The notes: generated from the sequence alone by a model not told the origin. A stretch of 64,000 bases of DNA from Marinobacter sp. THAF197a (GCF_009363275.1 NZ_CP045324.1:3410001-3474000), one strand, 5' to 3'; counted from the first letter of the stretch, positions 26,117 to 34,536 are shown. Numbers and translations are program-made.

Positions 26117-27592
26117 TCAGTCAAATGTCAGGCCGGGCGCCAGGGTATCTGGCATTTCACTCTTGCCAGCCTCCAGCGAGGCCATGGGCCAGGCGCAGTA
26201 GTCCGCCGCGTAATAGGCACTGGCGCGATGGTTGCCGCTGGCGCCCACACCACCAAACGGTGCCGCACTGCTGGCCCCGGTCAGCGGCCGGTTCCAGTTC
26301 ACAATGCCCGCGCGCACCTCTTCCACCAGCCGGTTATACAGCTTGCGGTCGTCACTCAGAATGCCCGCCGACAACCCGAAACGGGTGTTGTTGGCCAGCT
26401 CCAGGGCATCGTCAAAACTCTTGTAGCGGTATACCGTCAGCAGCGGGCCAAAGAATTCCTGATCCTTCAGCTCCACCTCCGTGGCATCGACAATACCTGG
26501 TGACAACAAGCCTGTACCCGGCTTCAGCTGTTTCATCTCAAGCAGGGAACTGGCGCCTTTCTCCAGCATATCGCCCTGGGCCTGCAGCAGCATCTCAGCC
26601 GCCTGTGCAGAGATGACCGAGCCCATGAACGGCTGGGGCTCCGCATCAAAATCGCCCACCTGAATACGGGAGGCAACGTCTACAAGCCGGGCCAGGAACT
26701 CATCCCCTTTCTTGCCTTTGGGAACCAGCAGCCGGCGTGCACAGGTGCAGCGCTGGCCGGCCGACAAAAACGCAGACTGGATGGTGTGATGAACTGCACC
26801 GTCTACATCCGCCACGTTCTGAACGATCAACGGATTGTTCCCGCCCATTTCCAGCGCCAGAATTTTCTCTGGCTGGCCGCCAAACTGTTCGTGCAACAGA
26901 TGACCAACATTGGAACTGCCGGTGAAGAACAGACCGTCGATCATCGGGTGGCGGGCCAGGCATATGCCGGTATCAGCGCCGCCCTGGACCAGGTTGATCA
27001 CACCATCCGGCAGGCCCGCCTTTTCCCAGAAACGCACGGTCATTTCGGCAACGCCCGGTGTCAGCTCACTGGGCTTGAACACCACGGTGTTGCCCGCCAG
27101 CAGCGCCGGCACAATGTGGCCGTTCGGCAAATGGCCAGGAAAGTTGTAAGGGCCGAACACCGCCACCACGCCATGGGGCCGATGCCGCAGTACCGCATGT
27201 CCTCCGGCCACATCCGATTCTGAGTGCCCGGTACGCTCGTTGTAAGCCCGGATGGAAATAGGCACCTTGCCGATCATGGCCGCCACCTCGGTGCGGGATT
27301 CCCACAGCGGCTTGCCGGTCTCCAGGCCAATCTGGTGGGCCAGGGCCTCTTTGTTGGCCTCCAGCTGCTGGGCAAACGCCTCCACCACCGCCTGGCGCTC
27401 GGCAAAACTCTTCCGCCGCCAGGCTGCAAATGCAGCCCGGGCCTCGCGAACGGCGGCGTCTACATCTTCCAGGTTAGCGCCGTTGCCGTCCCAGACAGTC
27501 TCACCCGTGACCGGCTGCAACGATTCAAATGGCTGCCCGTGGCCCTGAATCCACAGCCCGTCTATAAAAAGATTGCCTGACAGGTTTGCCAT
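26117..27592 (-). CDS. astD: N-succinylglutamate 5-semialdehyde dehydrogenase AstD
   Basis: A 491-aa NAD-dependent aldehyde dehydrogenase converting succinylglutamate semialdehyde to succinylglutamate. Family landmarks: FGPYNFPGHLPNGH (about 146-159), the NAD-site FTGSSNVG (223-230), general base Glu248 in LEMGG and nucleophile Cys282 in GQRCTCARR. GGAGGTGAGGA lies before the ATG. It sits between aruG and astB in the pathway operon. Confidence 0.95.
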   Translation of the reverse strand: MANLSGNLFIDGLWIQGHGQPFESLQPVTGETVWDGNGANLEDVDAAVREARAAFAAWRRKSFAERQAVVEAFAQQLEANKEALAHQIGLETGKPLWESRTEVAAMIGKVPISIRAYNERTGHSESDVAGGHAVLRHRPHGVVAVFGPYNFPGHLPNGHIVPALLAGNTVVFKPSELTPGVAEMTVRFWEKAGLPDGVINLVQGGADTGICLARHPMIDGLFFTGSSNVGHLLHEQFGGQPEKILALEMGGNNPLIVQNVADVDGAVHHTIQSAFLSAGQRCTCARRLLVPKGKKGDEFLARLVDVASRIQVGDFDAEPQPFMGSVISAQAAEMLLQAQGDMLEKGASSLLEMKQLKPGTGLLSPGIVDATEVELKDQEFFGPLLTVYRYKSFDDALELANNTRFGLSAGILSDDRKLYNRLVEEVRAGIVNWNRPLTGASSAAPFGGVGASGNHRASAYYAADYCAWPMASLEAGKSEMPDTLAPGLTFD

Positions 27593-27635
27593 TATTCCTC
27601 ACCTCCAATTAGGGAATTTGTCAGCGGCTTCAGCG

Positions 27636-28769
27636 CTAATCCTGACCATGCCGGTTACGATAATGGCGCACCCGGTCGAGAATTTTCTCGTCCTCACTTT
27701 CCTGGCCCTTCAGTGTATGAATGGGTGACAAAGCGCTTTCCTTCAAGGGCGCAAGGCGAACCGGATCTCCGGACTCGATCAGCAGGGCTTCCGCCACGTC
27801 GCGGGGAATACTCACGGTATCCGGCCCGATACATTCCATAGGCAGGGTGGTCACCCTGAAGTCCCGGAACGACCGGTTTGAAATCATCACGCGCTGTTCC
27901 GGTGGCACGTCCAGGTTCATGGGTTTATTGACCACCATGGCGTGGCGATTGATGGATTCCCGAACGGTTCGGATGTTGTTCACGAACGCCTCCACCGCCG
28001 GCCCGCCATCAAAAATATCCACCATGCCGTTAAAGTTGAAGCCCTCTGCCTGCAACATTTTCAATGCCGGCCGGGTATTATCATGCACCATGCCGATGAC
28101 CGCCCGCGCCTCTTCCGGCAGCATCGGCAGGTAGATCGGGTACTTGGGCATCAGCTCGGCAATAAAGGACTTGTTGCCAAGGCCAGAGAGCATGTCCGCC
28201 TGGCTGAATTCCATGTCAAAGAACTTGCTGCCAAGGGCATCCCAAAGCGGGCTGCGACCGTCTTTATCAGACACGCCACGCATCTCGGCAAAGACTTTTT
28301 CCGAGAAGTGCTTGCGGAAGTCATCGAGGAACATGAACCGGCAGCGGGATAACAACAAGCCATTGCCTCCTCCCTGATAACCTCCGGCCAGCAACAACGA
28401 ACAGATTTCGGTGGTGTCGGTCATGTCGTTGGACAGGTGCAAGGTGGGAGTGCGCACATGCACGCCCAACTCCCGCGAGGCATTCACCGTAACGCTTAGC
28501 CGGTAATTGTAGAACACCTCTTCCAGGCCTACGCGGGCTTCAATGCCGCTGATGCCAACGGTTTTTCCGCTTTGGGTCTCTTCCAGGGCAAACAGGTACA
28601 GCCCGGCCTCCGGGGCACAACGCTGGTTGAAGGATTCCCGGGTGCGCTCGATCTTGCGTTGCAGCAGTTCCCGGTCTGCTGGCAGGGTAGTCAGACCTTT
28701 GCCAGCGTTCTGGGCCATGCCGTAAAGATCATCAAGATCGTTTTCCTGCAACGGGCGAATCAACAACAT
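27636..28769 (-). CDS. aruG: Arginine N-succinyltransferase, beta subunit (AruG/AstA)
   Basis: A 377-aa member of the AstA family (IRPLQENDLDDLYGMA at the start, GNGLLLSRCRFMFL, FFDMEFSQADMLSG, VDIFDGGPAVEAFVNNIRTV). Together with the paralogous subunit encoded just upstream it transfers succinyl from succinyl-CoA to arginine (and ornithine), the entry step of the pathway. GGGAGGG precedes the ATG. Having two AstA-type subunits in tandem is the Pseudomonas-type arrangement; E. coli has one. Confidence 0.93.
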   Translation of the reverse strand: MLLIRPLQENDLDDLYGMAQNAGKGLTTLPADRELLQRKIERTRESFNQRCAPEAGLYLFALEETQSGKTVGISGIEARVGLEEVFYNYRLSVTVNASRELGVHVRTPTLHLSNDMTDTTEICSLLLAGGYQGGGNGLLLSRCRFMFLDDFRKHFSEKVFAEMRGVSDKDGRSPLWDALGSKFFDMEFSQADMLSGLGNKSFIAELMPKYPIYLPMLPEEARAVIGMVHDNTRPALKMLQAEGFNFNGMVDIFDGGPAVEAFVNNIRTVRESINRHAMVVNKPMNLDVPPEQRVMISNRSFRDFRVTTLPMECIGPDTVSIPRDVAEALLIESGDPVRLAPLKESALSPIHTLKGQESEDEKILDRVRHYRNRHGQD

Positions 28770-28796
28770 GTTACGCCCTCCCCTGAGCTGGATTGA

Positions 28797-29807
28797 TCAT
28801 AATGGCGAGATCCTTACCCGGTCGCCGGCGCTCCGGTCCAATGCATGCCAGGTGCTGACCGGTACCTTTACGTCGTCCGCCAGGGTCTCAGACACCGGAG
28901 TCAGCAGGCAGCGGAAGTCTTGCCCTTCTCCCGCTGAAATCAGGCAGGTTTCCCCATCGAGACCCTCGCTACCGTGAAGCGTTTTCGGTTGGCTGGTCAC
29001 AACGGTTTTCAGTGTGTCGGTTCGGGCTTCCAGCACCGGGCCGCCATCAAAGATATCCACGTAGCAACCGGGCAGGAAACCTTCCCTTTGCAGCAGGTCG
29101 TAATTGGGTTTGGTCAGCGGGTGAGGTTCGCCCAGTGCTTGTTGAGCCGCCTCACTCAGCAGCGTGACATAGATGGGGTTCGGGGGCATGAGTTCGGCAA
29201 TGAAGGTTTTGCTGAGCTGGCCGGAGTGCTGGTCGGCGGTTTCGAAATCCATGTTAAAGAAGTGGCGGCCAAGGCTGTCCCAGAAGGGCACTTGGCCGCC
29301 CTCATGCTGTATGCCCTGGATTTCCACCACGGTGCGATTGGTGAACCATTCCCGGTGGCTGGCGATGAACATCATGCGGGCGCGGGAGAGCAGCTCAAAG
29401 GCCGGGGTGTTTCGCAGGTCCGGTTTGAGGGTGAAGGCGCACAGCAGGGTGAGGTCGGTGAGGGCGTGGCTGGGGTACAGCACTTCTACGCGCCGGGAGA
29501 CGTTGAGTTCGTGGGAGGCGTGGATAAGGTAATCGCGGCGGTAGTTGTAGAACGGTTGGCCGTTGCCTGCCCGGGTGTCTATGCCGGCGGTGCCGGCGAG
29601 TTGGCCGGTGTCTGTGTCTTCCAGTACGAAGAGGAGTCTGCGTGGGGTATCGGTTTTGTTGGCGAAGCTGGCCTGGGACTGTTCGAGTTTTTTGGTCAGG
29701 GCGGCTTGGGTATTGGGCAGGGTGGACGACAGCCGGCCGCTCTGGGCGTTGGTCAGGTCCAGAATCTGTTGCAGGTCATCCAGTTTGGCTGGTCTTACTT
29801 GCCACAT
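28797..29807 (-). CDS. aruF: Arginine N-succinyltransferase, alpha subunit (AruF)
   Basis: A 336-aa AstA-family protein paralogous to the gene after it: WQVRPAKLDDLQQILDLTNAQ, YNYRRDYLIHASHELNVSRRVEVLYPSH, FFNMDFETADQHSGQLSKTFIAELMP, CYVDIFDGGPVLEARTDTLKTV. It is about 40 residues shorter at the C-terminus than AruG. AGGAG lies before the ATG. The plus strand across this minus-strand gene is strongly G+T-rich from about 29000 on. Hairpin repeat copy 2 lies between it and astC. Confidence 0.92.
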   Translation of the reverse strand: MWQVRPAKLDDLQQILDLTNAQSGRLSSTLPNTQAALTKKLEQSQASFANKTDTPRRLLFVLEDTDTGQLAGTAGIDTRAGNGQPFYNYRRDYLIHASHELNVSRRVEVLYPSHALTDLTLLCAFTLKPDLRNTPAFELLSRARMMFIASHREWFTNRTVVEIQGIQHEGGQVPFWDSLGRHFFNMDFETADQHSGQLSKTFIAELMPPNPIYVTLLSEAAQQALGEPHPLTKPNYDLLQREGFLPGCYVDIFDGGPVLEARTDTLKTVVTSQPKTLHGSEGLDGETCLISAGEGQDFRCLLTPVSETLADDVKVPVSTWHALDRSAGDRVRISPL

Positions 29808-29844
29808 GCTTTACTCCTGCTGGCGTTCGGCGACCGGCACTGCA

Positions 29845-29940
29845 CCGGGAACCCTTTTCCGGAAACCGCTACGAGCACATCCATGTGCGCTTCTCTCAGG
29901 CCATCCTTGGCCTTCGAAATTTCCGGAAAAGGGTTCCCGG
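29845..29940 (+). repeat. Hairpin repeat element, copy 2
   Basis: Perfect 21-nt complementary arms (29845-29865 and 29920-29940) around a 54-nt loop that differs from the copy 1 loop at about six positions, whereas the arm sequences differ throughout. The CGCTACGAGCACATCCATGT core and the AGGCC/GGCCT inner stem are kept. It lies between astC and aruF, within the ast operon. Confidence 0.85.
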
Positions 29941-29978
29941 CCCAGCGCCTACTCTTGTGGCAGCCGTCAAAAAACTTC

Positions 29979-31193
29979 TTATGAAACGACTTTCTTTACT
30001 GCCGCCTCAAAACGCTCCAGCGCTTCATCAATATCCGATTCCGGAATAATTAGCGAAGGCGCCAAACGAACCACGTTCGCACCGGCGACCAATACCATCA
30101 CGCCCTCATCCAGGCCGGCGTTGAGAAAGTCTTTGGCTTTGCCCTGCCACTTCTCGGTCAGCACACACCCCAAGAGTAGACCAGCGCCGCGTACTTCGGA
30201 AAACACGCCGTAGCGTTCGCCGATGTCCATCATGCCTTTGCGCAGTTTTTCGGAGCGGGCTTTGACGCCTTTCAGGATTTCCGGCTGGCTGACGGTGTCG
30301 ATTACTTTCTGGGCGACGGCGCAGGCCAGGGCGTTGCCGCCGTAGGTGCTGCCGTGGGTGCCTACACCGAGGCTTTTGGCGGCTTCGGCGGTGGTGAGCA
30401 TGGCGGCTACCGGGAAGCCGCCGCCCAGGCCTTTGGCGCTGGTGAGGATGTCGGGCACTACGTTGTACATCTCATACGCGTAGAGGTGGCCGGTTCTGCC
30501 GACGCCGCTTTGTACTTCGTCAAACACCAGCAGGGCGTTGTTGTCGTCGCAGAGCTGGCGCAGGCCTTTGAGGAATTCGGGGTCTGCGGGCATTACGCCG
30601 CCTTCGCCCTGGATGGGCTCAACCACGATGGCGCAGGTTTTTTCTTTGGAGACCAGCGCTTTCACAGAATCCAGGTTATTGAATTCGGCGTGGTGGATGC
30701 CGCCGGGGGCCGGTTCGAAGCCTTCCAGGTATTTCGGCTGGCCACCGACGCTGACGGTGAACAGGGTGCGGCCGTGGAAGGAGTTGGTGAAGGAGATGAT
30801 TTCGTTTTTCTCCGGGCCGTAGTGTTCCCAGGCGTAGCGACGGGCCAGTTTGAAGGCGGCTTCGTTGGCTTCGGCGCCGGAGTTGGCGAAGAATACCCGT
30901 TCTGCGAAGGTCTGGTCGCACAGGGTTTTGGCCAGACGCAACGCGGGTTCGTTGGTCATGACGTTGGACAGGTGCCAGATTTTTTCGGCCTGTTCCTGCA
31001 ACACGCCCACCAGGCCCGGGTGGCAATGGCCGAGGCTGGTGACGGCAATGCCGCCCTGCAGATCCACAAACTCTCGCCCTTCCTGGTCCCACACGCGGGA
31101 GCCCTCGCCTCGTACCGGGATGATGTTACCGGGGGCGTAGTTGGGCACCATTACTTCATCAAACAGTTCGCGGGAGACAGGTTCTCTGTTCAT
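29979..31193 (-). CDS. astC: Succinylornithine/acetylornithine aminotransferase AstC (AruC)
   Basis: A 404-aa class III PLP aminotransferase. The PLP-lysine motif is LTSAKGLGGGFPVAAM, with VFDEVQSGVGRTG upstream and FANSGAEANEAAFKLARR for the phosphate-binding region. It converts succinylornithine plus 2-oxoglutarate to the semialdehyde used by AstD, and may serve arginine synthesis as ArgD. GAGAGA precedes the ATG. First gene of the minus-strand aru/ast cluster. Plus-strand G+T bias is strong from about 30240 to 31150. Confidence 0.93.
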   Translation of the reverse strand: MNREPVSRELFDEVMVPNYAPGNIIPVRGEGSRVWDQEGREFVDLQGGIAVTSLGHCHPGLVGVLQEQAEKIWHLSNVMTNEPALRLAKTLCDQTFAERVFFANSGAEANEAAFKLARRYAWEHYGPEKNEIISFTNSFHGRTLFTVSVGGQPKYLEGFEPAPGGIHHAEFNNLDSVKALVSKEKTCAIVVEPIQGEGGVMPADPEFLKGLRQLCDDNNALLVFDEVQSGVGRTGHLYAYEMYNVVPDILTSAKGLGGGFPVAAMLTTAEAAKSLGVGTHGSTYGGNALACAVAQKVIDTVSQPEILKGVKARSEKLRKGMMDIGERYGVFSEVRGAGLLLGCVLTEKWQGKAKDFLNAGLDEGVMVLVAGANVVRLAPSLIIPESDIDEALERFEAAVKKVVS

Positions 31194-31252
31194 GGATCTC
31201 TCTCAGTGACTCATTGCTAAGTGACAGGGTGAATGCCCCCATAATACGCCAC

Positions 31253-32704
31253 TCACGGCATAAGAACAGCCGGTTGCGTCAAAGGTGGTAGTTCGATGAT
31301 TCGATACGGCTTTTTGTCACGGCCCAGCAGGGCTTTGACCAGCAGTTTGTAGGAGTCGAGATCAAAGGTAACGGGGTCAGCCCCCGGTTCAAAGTCGTTC
31401 AGTTCCGCCTCGCTGTTCAGGGTGGCGATGTGCACCCAGTTGTAGACAACCAGAATATCGGTGCGGTCGGTGTCGCGGTTATCTTCCACCAGGGCAACAG
31501 GCCCGGGCCAGGGCCAGGTTTTCAGGCGCAGGTTGTGGAAGGCGATCTGCATTCTCAGGTTGTAGCGGGCGGGGTCTTCCGCGCCTTCGCAGGCGCCTTT
31601 GCATCGGCCCAGGCTACGCTGGAAGCATGGGCCGGCACCGGCAGGCTCCAACCCAAGCAGTTTGCCGCACAGGTCGTTCTTGCCGGCAATGCCGCGGATG
31701 GCGCCCAGCGCATCGCGTTTGCTGCGGAACAATCCGAAGTAATCGCTGAGCTGGTCCGGCACCACTTTTCGCGCCAGTCCGGCCTGCAAATAGCCTTCTT
31801 TATTGGTTGTCAGTGCGATGCTGACCAGGTTCTTAGCAGCACGGGAGCGGCGGTTATAGAGCGGGTTCAGGCTTTTGATCTGTTTCAGTTCCAGCAACAG
31901 AGCGCCCAGCTCACCGGCGGTTTCCGTAAACTCCACCCGGCGCAGGCTTTCGGACATGCGCAATCCCCGGGGAGACTGATGATCTCCGGCGAAATGTGAG
32001 GCCACCCGCTGGGCAATGTTGGTGCTTTTGCCCACGTACAGCAGCGCGTCGTTGTCACCATAAAACCGGTAAACACCCGGCCCCTGCGGCAACTCCGCGA
32101 AGATCTCCGGCGGCACGTTAGAAGGCGTGCTCTGGCGTTGCAGTAGTCGCTGGATGGCCTGGTTCACTGTGTCGGTGTCATGTTCAACCAGAGCATGCTC
32201 GAAGAACGCCAGCATGGCGGAAACATCGCCCATGGCCCGATGACGCTCCACCTGCGGCAGGTTGTGGCGGTTGATCAGGGCATCCATATTGTGGCGGCTG
32301 TGTTCCGGATAGAGCGCCCGGGACAGCCTGACCGTGCACAACACCCGGGCGCTGAATGCTCGCCCCAGTTTGCGGAATTCAGACTTAATGAAGCCGTAAT
32401 CGAAGCGGGCGTTGTGAGCCACAAAAATCACGCCGGCCAACTGTTCTTCCAGCTCATCGGCAATCTCTGAGAATAGCGGAGCGTCCGCCACCAGCTCGTT
32501 GCTGATACCGGTCAGGCGCTCGATAAAGCCGGAGATCCGCGTTTCCGGGTTCAGCAGGGTCTGCCATTCCCCCACCACGTCACCGGCCCGCCAAAACCGG
32601 ATACCGATCTCGGTAATCCTGTCTCGCTGCGGATTGCCACCGGTGGTTTCGATATCAAGGAAAGCAAATGTTTCGTTACTGAGAAGCGCAGGTTTCTTTG
32701 TCAT
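31253..32704 (-). CDS. DEDDh 3'-5' exonuclease fused to a GIY-YIG nuclease domain
   Basis: A 483-aa two-nuclease protein. The N-terminal DnaQ-like domain shows FAFLDIETTGG (Exo I), VAHNARFDYGF (Exo II) and HRAMGDVSAM (Exo III, DEDDh type). From about residue 205 a UvrC/Cho-like GIY-YIG domain follows: GPGVYRFYGDNDALLYVGKSTNIAQRVASHF, then KNLVSI and a Cys-rich stretch (CFQRSLGRCKGACEGAEDP). This architecture is known as epsilon-Cho-like proteins; a role in DNA repair is inferred. Starts at 32722 and 32770 are also open; none has a good ribosome site, so the N-terminus is uncertain. Confidence 0.85.
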   Translation of the reverse strand: MTKKPALLSNETFAFLDIETTGGNPQRDRITEIGIRFWRAGDVVGEWQTLLNPETRISGFIERLTGISNELVADAPLFSEIADELEEQLAGVIFVAHNARFDYGFIKSEFRKLGRAFSARVLCTVRLSRALYPEHSRHNMDALINRHNLPQVERHRAMGDVSAMLAFFEHALVEHDTDTVNQAIQRLLQRQSTPSNVPPEIFAELPQGPGVYRFYGDNDALLYVGKSTNIAQRVASHFAGDHQSPRGLRMSESLRRVEFTETAGELGALLLELKQIKSLNPLYNRRSRAAKNLVSIALTTNKEGYLQAGLARKVVPDQLSDYFGLFRSKRDALGAIRGIAGKNDLCGKLLGLEPAGAGPCFQRSLGRCKGACEGAEDPARYNLRMQIAFHNLRLKTWPWPGPVALVEDNRDTDRTDILVVYNWVHIATLNSEAELNDFEPGADPVTFDLDSYKLLVKALLGRDKKPYRIIELPPLTQPAVLMP

Positions 32705-32866
32705 CTGAGGTATTACGACCATTTGGCAGGGCCGGATGCCAGCATTGCCGCACCATCGAGCTATAGACATTCGTCTAAATAACCACCAATTATGTTTGAA
32801 TTGTCACAGATTCGTAACTACCTTGTTTTTGGGTCCAGCAACAATAAACGTGTGGAGACAACAACG

Positions 32867-34012
32867 ATGCAAAGCAATAAGTTAAGAATGGCAATCCGTG
32901 CAACGGCGGCAGTGGCTGTGTTTGGCGTAGCTGGCCAGGCAAGTGCTGTTAGTTTCAGTGCGGGTGATTACGACGTAAGCGTTTACGGTTACGCTCGTAT
33001 GAATGCCAGCTACGACGTGGATAGCGATCAGGCACTGAGCACTCGCTCAGGCTCATTCGAAGACCTTGCCGGCAACGATAACGCACCTGACGGCCATTTC
33101 GGCGCGGATGCGGTTCAAAGCCGCCTCGGTTTCAAGACAGTATCACCGGAAGGTGTAAGCGTTACCGTTGAGGGCGACTTCCGCCCGGGTAACCTGCGCC
33201 TGCGCCACGCGTTTGGTGAATACAATGGCGTGTTGATGGGCCAGACCTGGTCTAACTTCAACAGCTTCGTCGGCAATACCTCAACTCTGGATTTTGACTC
33301 TCTGCCCGGTTTGGCAGGCCTGCAATTCCGCGTGGCCCAGGCTCGCTATACCACTGGTCCGCTGTCGTTCTCACTGGAGCAGCCGCAGAACAGCTTGATT
33401 GACCCTGCAGGTGACGACGCCGCCGATGATAAAAAAGACGGCATGCCGGCCATTACTGCACGCTTTGAGGAATCTCAGGGTGGTCTGTCCTACAGTGCTG
33501 CAGTGCTTGCCCATCAGGTCGGCTATGACACTGGTGCCATCGATGACGACGCATTTGGCTTCGCCACCTTCGTTGCCGCCAAGATGGCTCTGACCGACAT
33601 GATCACCCTGCAAGGTACGCTGACCTATACCGACGGTGCCAACAGCTACCTGTACCGTTCTGGCGAAAACTTCGGTGCCGCCAGTGCCTACGTTGATGGC
33701 AGCGGCAGCGTTGAAACCCTCTCCGGCTACGGCGGCTCCATCGGTGCCGGCATCAACCTCGGCGGCGGCCGCAGTATCAACATTGGCTACGGCTATGTTG
33801 AGGTTGACTGGGACGATGCGGTGAGTGATCTCGGTGCAGCAGCAGTTGCTGATCAAAGCGAAAGCAACCAGGCCATTATGGCCAACTACCAGTGGACACC
33901 GGTCAAAAACGTCATGATGGGCGTTGAGTACCAGTTCCTGAAGCGTGAAAACGTGGACGGTACCGACGGTGATGCCAGCCGCATCCTGTTCGCTGCGCAG
34001 TACAACTTCTAA
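32867..34012 (+). CDS. Outer-membrane porin, DcaP-like
   Basis: A 381-aa exported beta-barrel: signal peptide MQSNKLRMAIRATAAVAVFGVAGQASA, alternating beta-strand pattern throughout and a C-terminal FAAQYNF with terminal Phe for BAM recognition. VYGYARMNASYDVD, LGFKTVSPEG, GQTWSNFNSFVG and FRVAQARYTTGPLSFSLEQP resemble the DcaP family of trimeric porins that take up dicarboxylic acids. The ATG at 32867 has GGAG ten bases upstream and gives a clean signal peptide. Monocistronic, with a strong terminator. Confidence 0.88.
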   Translation: MQSNKLRMAIRATAAVAVFGVAGQASAVSFSAGDYDVSVYGYARMNASYDVDSDQALSTRSGSFEDLAGNDNAPDGHFGADAVQSRLGFKTVSPEGVSVTVEGDFRPGNLRLRHAFGEYNGVLMGQTWSNFNSFVGNTSTLDFDSLPGLAGLQFRVAQARYTTGPLSFSLEQPQNSLIDPAGDDAADDKKDGMPAITARFEESQGGLSYSAAVLAHQVGYDTGAIDDDAFGFATFVAAKMALTDMITLQGTLTYTDGANSYLYRSGENFGAASAYVDGSGSVETLSGYGGSIGAGINLGGGRSINIGYGYVEVDWDDAVSDLGAAAVADQSESNQAIMANYQWTPVKNVMMGVEYQFLKRENVDGTDGDASRILFAAQYNF

Positions 34013-34042
34013 CCCTTCCTGTTAGAAGTTAACTCAGAATTA

Positions 34043-34065
34043 CCCCGGCTTCGGCCGGGGTTTTT
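34043..34065 (+). terminator. Intrinsic terminator of the porin gene
   Basis: CCCCGGC TTCG GCCGGGG followed by TTTTT: a 7-bp GC stem with the stable UUCG loop, 30 bases after the porin stop. Confidence 0.92.
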
Positions 34066-34067
34066 CG

Positions 34068-34146
34068 TTTCAGGTTGGTGCAGTTTGCACCGCCATGAAT
34101 CACTGCGCTCACTTGCCCCGAATTGCGCTTCACACCAACCCTGAAA
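34068..34146. promoter_or_regulatory. Inverted repeats upstream of the sigma-54-type promoter
   Basis: GGTGCA GTT TGCACC (34077-34091) is a perfect 6-3-6 palindrome lying about 85-100 bases before the -24 element. A wider pair, TTTCAGGTTGGTG (34068-34080) and CACCAACCCTGAAA (34133-34146), is complementary apart from one bulged base. Either could be an enhancer site for a sigma-54 activator; this is inference from position only. Confidence 0.4.
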
Positions 34147-34174
34147 ACTCAACAAGTTAGCCGTTTCCGCACCT

Positions 34175-34191
34175 TTGGCACGACTGATGCA
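34175..34191 (+). promoter_or_regulatory. Near-consensus sigma-54 (RpoN) promoter
   Basis: TTGGCACGACTGATGCA fits the -24/-12 consensus TTGGCACG-N4-TTGCA at every conserved base but one. GG (34177-34178) and GC (34189-34190) are separated by exactly ten bases. The predicted start is near 34202, about 60 bases before the 36-codon ORF with a good ribosome site. Confidence 0.72.
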
Positions 34192-34263
34192 AAGTTCTGA
34201 TTGCAAAGCCGGCCTCCGCAACGCTGCCCGGCCTCTACTGTCGCAACCCCATGAGGTGACACC

Positions 34264-34374
34264 ATGAAAATAGCCCAAGACCAGTCTGTTCTGTTCGAGC
34301 TTACCCAGCCTTCTGAAGCCATTGCCATGCAGGATCTGCACGACTATTTCGATTGGATGTTCTTTGCTAATTGA
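34264..34374 (+). CDS. Small ORF of unknown function (36 aa) behind a sigma-54 promoter
   Basis: GAGGTGA lies five bases before the ATG. The product is MKIAQDQSVLFELTQPSEAI followed by AMQDLHDYFDWMFFAN: acidic, without Cys, without signal peptide or membrane helix, ending in an aromatic cluster (YFDWMFF). The unit is compact: RpoN-type promoter at 34175, ribosome site, ORF, and a 10-bp hairpin seven bases after the stop. I recognise no family. It could be a regulatory small protein, a modified-peptide precursor or a short translated leader. The next gene on this strand is far away, so it is not a leader for a neighbour. Confidence 0.55.
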   Translation: MKIAQDQSVLFELTQPSEAIAMQDLHDYFDWMFFAN

Positions 34375-34380
34375 TCAAAC

Positions 34381-34419
34381 CAGCAGCAGGCCAGCGGCCA
34401 AGGCCCTGACCTGCTGCTG
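34381..34419 (+). terminator. Hairpin after the 36-aa ORF
   Basis: CAGCAGCAGG and CCTGCTGCTG form a perfect 10-bp stem around 19 bases that can fold further (GGCC repeats). No long T-run follows; still the likely 3' boundary of the small transcript. Confidence 0.5.
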
Positions 34420-34536
34420 AGGAACTCTATTAGCCAGTTTGCCGGGTTCATGGGAGCCTCATGTCATTGTTCTCAATGTTCATGGGGCTGATAGTGGATG
34501 GCTGGCATCGGTTCGGCATTGGCCGAGGCGACAGGC

